From Bacteroidota bacterium (GTDB lineage: Bacteria > Bacteroidota > Bacteroidia > Flavobacteriales > Flavobacteriaceae), in contig JAEWLD010000025.1 of assembly GCA_023393485.1 (NCBI GenBank), forward strand, positions 1-6,764: a stretch of DNA of 6,764 bases. Direction: 5' to 3'. The notes beneath the pieces are model-generated. The model made no database searches. It was not told the origin of the DNA and saw nothing but the letters and a program-made list of their open reading frames with translations. The translations under genes were made by a program, and so were the position numbers. This document shows positions 1 to 5,541 of the stretch, piece after piece. Position 1 is the first letter of the stretch. The number at the start of each line of letters is the position of its first letter.

Positions 1-42
1 GAATTACAGTAATCGACGAAACTTAAATCAGGCTTGGATTGG

Positions 43-495
43 TTAAGCGGTAAGGATAAAATTTTCCTCGCTGCGCTCATAGGAATGCCAATCAATCGCC
101 ATGACTTTACGCAACATTTTCTTATAACCGTCAAGCGAACTGCCTTTGCGGATATACATGTCCGCGCCAAGCTGCCAGCATTTTTCAATGGTTTCAAGAT
201 CATGTCCGGTTGAAAACGTGACCACGGGCAAACCGTGCAATGTATCTGAATGTTTGAGTTCTTCAAGCAAATCATAACCACTTTTGAGCGGCATGTTTAC
301 GTCGAGAAAAATCACTTTTGCGGCATTCGAAGTTGAAACGTCAACATTCGGAAGTAAAGATTGGATTTTTGCGTATACCTGGGCCGAATCGTCAATTGGA
401 ACAACCTCAATGCCCATCGAAATGCCTACTTCTGCCAAGACGTCTAAATCTTCAGGATCGTCATCTACATAAAATATGACCAGGTCTTTTTGCAT
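43..495 (-). CDS. Stand-alone CheY-like response regulator receiver
   Basis: A 150-residue single-domain receiver with no output domain. Visible landmarks are the acidic cluster D11-D13 (YVDDDPED) for Mg2+ binding, the likely phospho-acceptor D65 in FLDVNMP, the switch Ser at S95 (VVTFSTG), the aromatic Y114 and the conserved Lys K117. The usual Lys-Pro is Lys-Gly here. The layout resembles the Rcp1-like stand-alone receivers common in Bacteroidota, which pass phosphate on or act by protein contact rather than by binding DNA. No histidine kinase lies in the window, so the partner is unknown. ATG is the first codon of the domain and no earlier in-frame start is needed. It lies 109 bases downstream of rpe, and I found no clear TAnnTTTG promoter in that gap. 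The family call is secure; the pathway is not known. Confidence 0.93.
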   Translation of the reverse strand: MQKDLVIFYVDDDPEDLDVLAEVGISMGIEVVPIDDSAQVYAKIQSLLPNVDVSTSNAAKVIFLDVNMPLKSGYDLLEELKHSDTLHGLPVVTFSTGHDLETIEKCWQLGADMYIRKGSSLDGYKKMLRKVMAIDWHSYERSEENFILTA

Positions 496-604
496 AACAT
501 GTTAAAAGTCAATACAATATTACAATGTATCTGCTTCATAACATGAGAAAATCTGTATTCGGCTCAAGATTCCGATAAACTGCACAATTGTTAATATGTT
601 GTGC

Positions 605-1267
605 TCAGATTCGTGTTAAATTTTTGAGGTCGGCAATCGTTTTTGTAGGATTGCCTGACTTGAATACGAAGTTGCCCGCCACAAGAACATCTGCACCGGT
701 TTCAACGAGTTTAACAGCGTTTTTATCTGTAACGCCGCCGTCGATTTCAATCAATGTGTTGGCGCCATTTCTTACGATGACCTCGCGCAACTGCGCAATT
801 TTTTTGTAAGTGTTTTCGATAAACGATTGCCCGCCGAAACCGGGATTGACGCTCATCATGCAAACCAGGTCGATGTCATTTATAACGTCTTCGAGCAAAC
901 CGACATTCGTATGCGGATTGATTGCGACGCCGGCTTTCATGCCTTCGGCCTTGATGGCTTGGAGCGAGCGGTGCAAATGCGTACAGGCTTCATAATGGAC
1001 GGTTAGGTTATTCACGCCCAAGGCAGCAAATGTCTTGATGTATTGGTCTGGGTTGACGATCATCAAATGCACGTCGATTGTTTTCTTGGCATGACGTGAA
1101 ATCGCCTCCAATACCGGCATTCCGAATGAAATGTTCGGGACAAAAACGCCGTCCATGATATCGACGTGAAACCAATCGGCATCTGAGTTATTGATCATTT
1201 CGATGTCGCGCTGAAGGTTGGCGAAATCGGCGGAGAGGACTGATGGGGCAATGAGTGTGTTTTTCAT
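605..1267 (-). CDS. rpe: Ribulose-phosphate 3-epimerase
   Basis: A cytoplasmic TIM-barrel enzyme that interconverts D-ribulose 5-phosphate and D-xylulose 5-phosphate in the non-oxidative pentose phosphate pathway. It has 220 residues, the usual length. Motifs in order are IAPSVLSADF (6-15), HVDIMDG (34-40, metal ligands H34 and D36), HLMI (67-70, H67), the phosphate-binding loop NPGFGGQ (141-147), IDGG (175-178, catalytic D176) and AGNFVF (197-202). The frame stays open 38 codons further upstream, but I place the start at 1267. The family begins just before IAPS, and a TAnnTTTG promoter element sits between the two candidate starts, so the longer version would not be transcribed from it. The terminal codon is TGA. 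The gene follows the repeat-rich gap behind rpoD. Confidence 0.97.
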   Translation of the reverse strand: MKNTLIAPSVLSADFANLQRDIEMINNSDADWFHVDIMDGVFVPNISFGMPVLEAISRHAKKTIDVHLMIVNPDQYIKTFAALGVNNLTVHYEACTHLHRSLQAIKAEGMKAGVAINPHTNVGLLEDVINDIDLVCMMSVNPGFGGQSFIENTYKKIAQLREVIVRNGANTLIEIDGGVTDKNAVKLVETGADVLVAGNFVFKSGNPTKTIADLKNLTRI

Positions 1268-1283
1268 AGTAGTTGTGTTGGTG

Positions 1284-1291
1284 CAAAGATA
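1284..1291 (-). promoter_or_regulatory. Candidate -7 element of the rpe promoter
   Basis: On the minus strand the bases read TATCTTTG, an exact match to the Bacteroidota housekeeping -7 consensus TAnnTTTG. The element ends 16 bases before the rpe ATG, so the leader would be only about 10 bases. There is no good TTG at the expected -33 spacing: a 19-base spacer lands on GTG at 1311-1313, and the nearest TTG is only 12 bases away. The -7 is strong but the full promoter is uncertain. Confidence 0.5.
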
Positions 1292-1297
1292 AGTTAG

Positions 1298-1370
1298 AAT
1301 TGACAATTGACACCCGAGCGAAGCGAATTGTTTGGAGCGCAGCGGAAGAAATTGACAATTGATAATTGAC
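1298..1370. repeat. AATTGACAATTGA direct repeats around a GC-rich word
   Basis: The 13-base word AATTGACAATTGA occurs at 1298-1310 and again at 1350-1362, where a further TAATTGAC follows at 1363-1370. Between the two copies lies the first example of the CCCGAGC...GAATTG word (1313-1330). The word is partly self-complementary (CAATTG). The first copy lies directly upstream of the rpe -7 element, so it sets the sequence around that promoter. Confidence 0.6.
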
Positions 1371-1395
1371 GATTGGAGCATTCTTAATAGCTGAC

Positions 1396-1493
1396 GCCCG
1401 CGTTAGCGATAGCAGCGAAAATCCTTTTTGCGACCAAGATGTGTCATCCAGAAAAAAGAGGTTCGCAAAAAGATTGCAGCGAATAGCGCGGGC
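1396..1493. repeat. 98-base imperfect palindromic intergenic element
   Basis: The ends are inverted: GCCCGCG at 1396-1402 faces CGCGGGC at 1487-1493. The inner arms also pair: ATCCTTTTTGCGA on the left faces TCGCAAAAAGAT on the right, with GCAGCGA words on both arms. The centre, about 25 bases, is AT-rich and unpaired. From memory, elements with this outline (a CCCGC end, GCTGCAATC, then a TTTTGCG arm) recur between genes in Flavobacterium genomes and resemble REP-like or MITE-like units. The palindrome is seen directly; the family assignment is recollection. Confidence 0.65.
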
Positions 1494-1521
1494 CGAAGGC
1501 AACGCCAAAAAAAAAGAAATC

Positions 1522-1569
1522 ACCGCGAATTCACGAATTAAGAGCATTTAAAATTCGTGAATTCGTGGT
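1522..1569 (-). terminator. 18-base-pair stem-loop, terminator-like
   Basis: The arms at 1522-1539 and 1552-1569 pair over 18 positions with one G-T wobble, around a 12-base loop. The core CGAATTCACGAATT is a perfect 14-base match and contains GAATTC in each arm. Read on the minus strand, the stem is followed after 5 bases by a C-interrupted T tract that includes nine T in a row (1508-1516), so it could stop transcripts arriving from the rpoD side. The AT-rich stem and delayed T tract make termination less certain than for the CTCCGG hairpins. It could equally be a dispersed palindromic repeat. Confidence 0.5.
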
Positions 1570-1723
1570 TAGCTAAATAGAAAACTCCGGACTCGAGCCT
1601 GAAAGGCGACTGAGCGAAGCTAAACTCGAGCGGTAAGTCTAACTGACCGAAGTTTTGAATGAAGTCTCGTAAACAGACTAAGCATAAAAAAACTCCGGGA
1701 ACTCGAGCCGTAAGGCGAACTGA

Positions 1724-1831
1724 CCATTTGAAATTAAAAGGAGGAAGTCCGGTGGACTTCAGGTACCTTCGCTTTAGCGAACTTTTGAACATAAAAAAAA
1801 CTCCGGTAATCAGCCGGAGTTTCAATCATCA
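1724..1831. repeat. Direct repeat, copy A (108 bases, three hairpins)
   Basis: Copy A matches copy B (1963-2069) with three substitutions and one base of length difference in an A run. Each copy holds three small dyads: GAAGTCC/GGACTTC with a 3-base loop, TTCGC/GCGAA with a TTTA loop, and AAACTCCGG/CCGGAGTTT with a TAATCAG loop. The three substitutions fall outside the paired bases (one in the first loop, two in the linker before TTCGC) and the indel is in the A run. No start codon or coding pattern explains the conservation. Confidence 0.9.
1793..1822 (-). terminator. Intrinsic terminator hairpin inside repeat copy A
   Basis: A perfect 9-base-pair stem, 1798-1806 with 1814-1822, closes a 7-base loop (1807-1813). 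On the minus strand it is followed by a run of eight T, so it reads as a strong rho-independent terminator for transcripts coming from rpoD. It is a second copy of the hairpin at 2032-2060 and would act as a back-up stop. Confidence 0.75.
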
Positions 1832-1869
1832 CCCGAGCGCACAGCGCGAACTGGGCGAGTAAAATGCGA

Positions 1870-1926
1870 TTAGCTTTTTATGAGCCAATCAAAAAACCGT
1901 TTTTTGATTGATTCAGATTAAGCTAA
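1870..1926. repeat. Nested stem-loop with an 11-base-pair A/T-rich core
   Basis: The inner arms at 1886-1896 and 1900-1910 pair perfectly over 11 bases around a CCG loop, with an A6/T6 core. An outer TTAGCTT/AAGCTAA pairing joins 1870-1876 with 1920-1926. The word CAATCAAAAAAC of the left arm recurs at 2068-2079. The stem lies between the two copies of the direct repeat. It could work as a bidirectional terminator or be a separate palindromic insertion. Confidence 0.5.
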
Positions 1927-1940
1927 AGCGTAAAATATAT

Positions 1941-1962
1941 ATAAAAAAACTCCGGTAATCAG
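1941..1962. repeat. Orphan half of a CTCCGG terminator at a repeat junction
   Basis: The sequence repeats the left arm and loop of the neighbouring terminators (A run, CTCCGG, TAATCAG) but lacks the right arm. After TAATCAG it runs straight into CCATTTG, the first bases of repeat copy B. The two base pairs CC are shared by the missing arm (CCGG) and the start of the repeat, so the join looks like a recombination or slippage breakpoint. It cannot form the hairpin and is not expected to terminate. Confidence 0.6.
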
Positions 1963-2069
1963 CCATTTGAAATTAAAAGGAGGAAGTCCAGTGGACTTCA
2001 GGTATTTTCGCTTTAGCGAACTTTTGAACATAAAAAAACTCCGGTAATCAGCCGGAGTTTCAATCATCA
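1963..2069. repeat. Direct repeat, copy B (107 bases, three hairpins)
   Basis: The second copy of the unit at 1724-1831, in the same orientation and starting 239 bases further on. It keeps all three dyads. Its differences are an A in the first loop, TT for CC before the TTCGC stem, and seven A instead of eight before CTCCGG. This copy lies nearer the rpoD 3' end and supplies one of that gene's terminators. Confidence 0.9.
2032..2060 (-). terminator. Intrinsic terminator downstream of rpoD
   Basis: A perfect 9-base-pair stem (2036-2044 with 2052-2060) encloses a TAATCAG loop. On the minus strand it is followed by seven T. It lies about 100 bases after the rpoD stop codon with no gene between, so it is a well-formed stop for the rpoD transcript. 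Confidence 0.85.
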
Positions 2070-2072
2070 ATC

Positions 2073-2101
2073 AAAAAACGAACAGTTAATCAGACTGTTT
2101 G
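2073..2101 (-). terminator. First strong terminator hairpin behind rpoD
   Basis: AACAGT (2081-2086) pairs with ACTGTT (2094-2099). A wobble and a C-G pair extend the stem to 8 positions. The loop is TAATCAG (2087-2093), the same 7 bases as in the CTCCGG terminators although the stem is unrelated. On the minus strand it is followed by six T (2073-2078). It is the first hairpin with a proper T run after rpoD. Confidence 0.7.
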
Positions 2102-2108
2102 TCATCGT

Positions 2109-2153
2109 AAAAATTCCAACTACCGTACCATTTGGTTTTGGCGATTGGAATTT
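2109..2153 (-). terminator. AATTCCAA stem-loop just after the rpoD stop
   Basis: AAATTCCAA (2111-2119) pairs with TTGGAATTT (2145-2153) around a 25-base loop that contains a small ACCA/TGGT dyad. The stem begins 10 bases beyond the rpoD stop codon, and the transcript would continue into a short T run. The long loop makes it a poor intrinsic terminator. It may protect the mRNA 3' end or be another dispersed palindrome. Confidence 0.45.
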
Positions 2154-2162
2154 GGGTTTTAT

Positions 2163-3026
2163 TTAACCCAAGTATGTTTTTAAAATCTTACTTCTAGAAG
2201 TATGTTTCAGCCTTCGGATCGCCTTTTCCTTGATCTGACGGACGCGTTCGCGGGTAAGATCGAAGGTTTCGCCGATTTCTTCAAGGGTCATCGGATGCTG
2301 GTCGCCGAGCCCGAAATACAAACGTACGACATCTGCTTCACGTGGCGTCAAAGTTTCCAAAGATCTTTCGATTTCGGTGCGGAGCGATTCATGGATCAGT
2401 TCGCGGTCAGGATTTGGCGACTCGCCCGAACGAAGTACATCGTAAAGGTTTGAATCTTCACCTTCAACCAGAGGCGCATCCATTGACAGGTGACGACCGG
2501 AATTTTTCATAGATTCCTTGACGTCGTTGACGGTCATGTCAAGCTCTTTTGCGATTTCTTCGGCCGACGGCGGACGCTCGTTCGATTGCTCGAGAAGTGC
2601 GTACATTTTGTTGATTTTGTTGATCGATCCGATTTTGTTCAGCGGCAAACGGACAATTCGCGACTGTTCTGCCAACGCCTGTAAAATCGACTGGCGAATC
2701 CACCAAACAGCGTATGAGATGAACTTGAAACCACGGGTTTCGTCGAATCGCTGTGCAGCTTTGATCAAGCCCAAATTGCCTTCATTGATCAAATCGGGCA
2801 ATGTCAACCCCTGATTCTGGTACTGTTTAGCAACCGAAACCACGAAACGCAAGTTCGCCTTGGTCAATTTTTCCAATGCTTTTTGGTCTCCGGCTTTGAT
2901 TTTTTGTGCTAATTCTACCTCTTCGTCAGCGGTAATAAGGTCAACTTTTCCTATCTCTTGGAGATACTTGTCTAAAGAAGCAGTTTCCCTATTGGTTACC
3001 TGCTTGGTAATTTTGAGTTGTCTCAT
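2163..3026 (-). CDS. rpoD: Primary (housekeeping) RNA polymerase sigma factor
   Basis: The principal sigma factor, which directs core RNA polymerase to housekeeping promoters. At 287 residues it has the short Bacteroidota form, without region 1.1 or the non-conserved insert. Domains in order are region 1.2 (about 14-45, [15 protein letters not shown]), region 2 (about 50-120, with [13 protein letters not shown], the core-binding [18 protein letters not shown] and the -10-binding [13 protein letters not shown]), region 3 (about 124-205) and region 4 (about 215-275, with helix-turn-helix [20 protein letters not shown]). The MRQLKITKQ start is typical of the group and ATG is the first plausible codon. 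Upstream, a TTG with a 22-base spacer to TAACTTTT around 3080-3115 is a possible but weak promoter. The gene is monocistronic, with several terminator hairpins behind it. Confidence 0.98.
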   Translation of the reverse strand: MRQLKITKQVTNRETASLDKYLQEIGKVDLITADEEVELAQKIKAGDQKALEKLTKANLRFVVSVAKQYQNQGLTLPDLINEGNLGLIKAAQRFDETRGFKFISYAVWWIRQSILQALAEQSRIVRLPLNKIGSINKINKMYALLEQSNERPPSAEEIAKELDMTVNDVKESMKNSGRHLSMDAPLVEGEDSNLYDVLRSGESPNPDRELIHESLRTEIERSLETLTPREADVVRLYFGLGDQHPMTLEEIGETFDLTRERVRQIKEKAIRRLKHTSRSKILKTYLG

Positions 3027-3116
3027 GTATAAATGGAGTGTACTTTTTTAGCGTACTCGACTTGTACGGCATAAGATACTAAAAAGTTACAAAAGGATCG
3101 AAAAATTTTTTCAACT

Positions 3117-3145
3117 AAAAAATCCCGCTTATTGAGGCGGGATTT
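3117..3145 (-). terminator. Intrinsic terminator of the lipoprotein gene
   Basis: AAATCCCGC (3120-3128) pairs perfectly with GCGGGATTT (3137-3145) around an 8-base loop. On the minus strand it is followed by a T-rich tail (six T in a row counting the arm end). It lies 22 bases after the lipoprotein stop codon and separates that gene from rpoD. Confidence 0.85.
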
Positions 3146-3166
3146 AAAATAGTTATCTTATTGCAA

Positions 3167-3850
3167 TTACAGTTTACGTTGGCCAGAGAAATTTCCTGAC
3201 TCTCCAAGATCATTTTCCCAACTTCCACTGACGTTGTTGCCATTTTTTGTACCGGTGAAACCGCCGCCGTCAAAATATCCCAAAATCTGGTTGTTGTCTA
3301 AATAGCCGTCAAGATAGATGGCATCGCCGCCGTCATTTGAGTGCGCCAAACCATAAACGTCTCCGCCCTGTATGACCAAATTGAACGCGCCTGAGTCATC
3401 ACCGCTGAATGTGCCTTGAATACACTCGACAAGCTCGTCTGAAAATTCCTTTAAAAGGGAGATTTGAGCGTCTGGATGCCCAGGGAAATTGATGTTGGTG
3501 ACTTCCGGGAAATCGCCGGCGCCATCAACGTAAAAATCAAAAGACATAGAACCGCTGGTGAAGGTCATTCCATTAATCGCATCGCCAAGCTCAACGGACT
3601 CATTAGTAGTGAAATTATGCGTGTTTCCATCGATCGTAACCGTCGCTTCGATGGCGCCGCTGTTGTTGATGTCTATCAGCACAACTCCCGACGATCCGAC
3701 GAACACGCCTTTGTAAATGCCCCAGCTGGTGTCGTCATAGATGGCTTTGGCTACGGGTGTGTCTGTCAATACAGGTCCGGACGAGTCATCGTCACTCGAA
3801 CATGACATAAACAAAATGCTTGCAAAAACGAGGGTAAAAATTTTCTTCAT
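3167..3850 (-). CDS. Small, probably surface-exposed lipoprotein of unknown function
   Basis: A 227-residue protein with a type II signal peptide: MKK, a hydrophobic core (4-15) and the acylation site C17 in LFMSC. The mature protein starts CSSDDDSS. An acidic stretch directly after the cysteine is the lipoprotein export signal of Bacteroidota, so a surface location is likely. The rest is rich in Gly, Asp, Asn and Ser and looks all-beta. Two parts resemble each other loosely: residues 145-170 (QGTFSGDDSG, then DVYGLAHS) and 190-225 (the GYFDGGGFTG region, then VSGSWENDLGESGNFSG). I recognise no enzyme motif or named family. It is flanked by terminators on both sides, so it is probably its own transcription unit. 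The codons before the ATG are A-rich, with no Shine-Dalgarno, as usual in this phylum. Confidence 0.88.
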   Translation of the reverse strand: MKKIFTLVFASILFMSCSSDDDSSGPVLTDTPVAKAIYDDTSWGIYKGVFVGSSGVVLIDINNSGAIEATVTIDGNTHNFTTNESVELGDAINGMTFTSGSMSFDFYVDGAGDFPEVTNINFPGHPDAQISLLKEFSDELVECIQGTFSGDDSGAFNLVIQGGDVYGLAHSNDGGDAIYLDGYLDNNQILGYFDGGGFTGTKNGNNVSGSWENDLGESGNFSGQRKL

Positions 3851-3990
3851 TTTAAAAAAATTTGAGTTAGTATCGCTAATTTAATAAAAAAATCCGAGAG
3901 AATCTTCTTCCTAATTATTTTGGGTTCAGTTTGTTTGTCAGTCTTTTTGCTGAATACGTTCTTACGTCGATCGAGTTTTGCGATATGCTG

Positions 3991-4013
3991 AAATAAAACC
4001 CGGCGAACCGGGT
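3991..4013 (-). terminator. Terminator of the sigma/anti-sigma operon (TTCG loop)
   Basis: ACCCGG (3998-4003) pairs with CCGGGT (4008-4013) around a 4-base loop that reads TTCG on the minus strand, a stable tetraloop. It is followed there by TTTTATTT. It lies about 30 bases after the stop codon of the gene at 4045-5541 and closes that operon. Confidence 0.8.
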
Positions 4014-4044
4014 CCTAAACAACGAAAAACCGAACTAACTAACC

Positions 4045-5541
4045 TTACTTATCTTTCTTTTTCGATTTCCAATTAAAGGTATATTCCACGCCGCCGAGCA
4101 CAGCCATCGAATAGGGTTGGAGTGATGTGCCCGCCGCGCGGAAATGGTACTTTGCGATCGGTTCAAGATTGAGGCGGAAATTATTCGCAAAACGCCAATA
4201 CAGGCCGACCCCGACATTCGCCGAAAAATAGAATTTATACTGATCTTTCAAACTGCCAAGAACGTAAGAATCACCCGAATCGCTTTCTGCAGTGACATTG
4301 CTTCCGGTCAACAGGTTGGTGCTGAAACCCGCAATGGCTTCAAGACCGATCTGTTTGCTGATGATTTTATATTTGACTTCGACCGGCAGCTCCGTGTAAG
4401 TCAATTCCTGGATCAGGTCAAAGTGTTGTGACGCGGCAAAAAGCTGCTGCAGTTCAGGGTTTGAGATGTTGCCGTAGCCAATGTTGTAATAATTCTGCTG
4501 GTTAAGCGAGCTGACCGCGATATTTGTCGTCCGCTGTTTGAAACTGGTTCGTGCATAACCAACGCGGAACGACCATTTATCATTGTAATCAAAGCACAAA
4601 TAACCACCATAATTAAAGGTGATTTCTGCTTTGTGCGACAATGTGTCCAGTCTTCTGTCCAAGGGCGATGACTTAGACAGTGTATTGTAATACGTTGGCG
4701 CGGCATAAAGAAAAATGCTGAACGTCTTGAATGCTTCCTGCTGTTGCAATTCTTTTGGAAGGCTGTCTTTGGGTTTTTCGCGTTTCTTTTTCTTGTCTTC
4801 GGCAATTTTTTTAGCGATTGAATCGTTGGCTGCTTTGATTTCCTGGTCGCTTTTTGCTAACGGAATGTTTGCCGTCGCATCAGCGTCCGGACCTGGAACG
4901 TTTGCACCAGAATATTCACCGTCATTGGAATTTGAACGCGCATTTTTTGCTGTGCGATCGTTTTTGATTCGCTGCGAGGCGGCTTTCCCTGACTTTTTGT
5001 TTTTGGTTTTTGTGCGGCTTCTGTCGGCAAACTTTTGCGGTTGCCTTTGGGCCGAATGGGTTGTCGCTTTTTTTCCGCGCAAGCTTTGGCCGGTCTTGAT
5101 CTTTGGATTCCAATTGTCGTGTGGTTCGACAACATTCGTCGAGCCACCGTTTCGTGCATCATTGGCCACTGGCTTCGCTCCGGCATTCGGCTGCGAACTC
5201 TCGGTTATTCCGGCATTTTCATTTTGGTTTCCGCCATCGTTTTGGACTGTGGCCGCGTTGTTCGAATTGTTTTCATCGTAACTCGGTCCGCTTTCGTTTT
5301 GAATTGAATTTTTAGGGCCATTGTTTGATGGCAAACCGTTTCCACTGCTGTCGGCCAATGACCAAATCAGCAGTCCAATCATGACAAGACTGATGAACGT
5401 CAGCCAGAACGGAAACATTCGTCGCTTTTTCTTTTTCGGCAAATCGGCTTCTATGGCAGCCCACAAGTGATCGCCGGGCGATTTGTCAAGCGCGTCGAGT
5501 TTTTCGCGCATGGCTTTGCCGATGTCTTTTTTATGCTCCAT
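4045..5541 (-). CDS. Putative dual membrane-spanning anti-sigma factor (Dma-like)
   Basis: A 498-residue protein with an unusual layout. Residues 1-42 are a charged cytoplasmic segment (DHLWAAIEADLP at 24-35, then KKKKRR at 36-41). Residues 43-60 form a single membrane helix, with the basic side inside. Residues 65-230 are low-complexity, rich in Asn, Gly, Ser, Lys and Arg, and presumably disordered in the periplasm. Residues 231-270 are a Lys/Glu-rich helix. Residues 272-490 look like an outer-membrane beta barrel (alternating aromatic strands, e.g. WSFRVGYARTSF, TYTELPVEVKYKI, SANVGVGLYWRF), ending VEYTFNW. The gene overlaps the ECF sigma gene by 11 bases, so translation is probably coupled. 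This order and architecture match the Dma anti-sigma factors of Bacteroides, which bind the sigma factor inside and sense the outer membrane. No anti-sigma activity can be read from the sequence; the barrel call could also be a porin-family domain. Confidence 0.75.
   Translation of the reverse strand: MEHKKDIGKAMREKLDALDKSPGDHLWAAIEADLPKKKKRRMFPFWLTFISLVMIGLLIWSLADSSGNGLPSNNGPKNSIQNESGPSYDENNSNNAATVQNDGGNQNENAGITESSQPNAGAKPVANDARNGGSTNVVEPHDNWNPKIKTGQSLRGKKATTHSAQRQPQKFADRSRTKTKNKKSGKAASQRIKNDRTAKNARSNSNDGEYSGANVPGPDADATANIPLAKSDQEIKAANDSIAKKIAEDKKKKREKPKDSLPKELQQQEAFKTFSIFLYAAPTYYNTLSKSSPLDRRLDTLSHKAEITFNYGGYLCFDYNDKWSFRVGYARTSFKQRTTNIAVSSLNQQNYYNIGYGNISNPELQQLFAASQHFDLIQELTYTELPVEVKYKIISKQIGLEAIAGFSTNLLTGSNVTAESDSGDSYVLGSLKDQYKFYFSANVGVGLYWRFANNFRLNLEPIAKYHFRAAGTSLQPYSMAVLGGVEYTFNWKSKKKDK

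Larger units (their letters stand above)
1313..1853 (+). repeat. Five dispersed copies of a C(C/T)CGAGC...(C/T)TG word
   Basis: Five related words of 18-22 bases, all in the same orientation, lie at 1313-1330, 1592-1612, 1625-1645, 1702-1722 and 1832-1853. Each starts CCCGAGC or CTCGAGC and ends in a form of GCGAACTG (GAATTG, GCGACTG, CTAACTG, GCGAACTG, GCGAACTG). The middle varies, and several copies hold a small GCG-rich dyad. They bracket the larger palindromes of the region. No open reading frame or RNA gene explains them. Confidence 0.6.

Noticed and set aside
582..604. GCACAA/TTGTGC hairpin immediately after the rpe stop codon as a terminator
   Set aside because: The stem is only 6 base pairs with an 11-base loop, and no T run follows on the minus strand, so I do not call it a terminator.
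1268..1381. A longer rpe protein starting at 1381
   Set aside because: The extra 38 residues lie in repeat sequence, are not part of the family, and lie mostly upstream of the likely promoter element.
1188..1862. Short open frames across the rpoD-rpe gap on both strands
   Set aside because: They run through palindromes and repeats, share no recognisable motif, and overlap each other and the start of rpe. They look like chance frames.
1585..2069. CRISPR array
   Set aside because: The repeats are only two full copies of about 108 bases, and spacing varies among the short words. There are no uniform spacers and no cas genes.
4715..5315. Plus-strand open frames opposite the anti-sigma gene, including one of 188 codons
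   Set aside because: They lie antisense to the low-complexity linker, whose biased codons create open frames. The minus-strand frame is longer, overlaps the sigma gene as expected, and has a coherent domain order.
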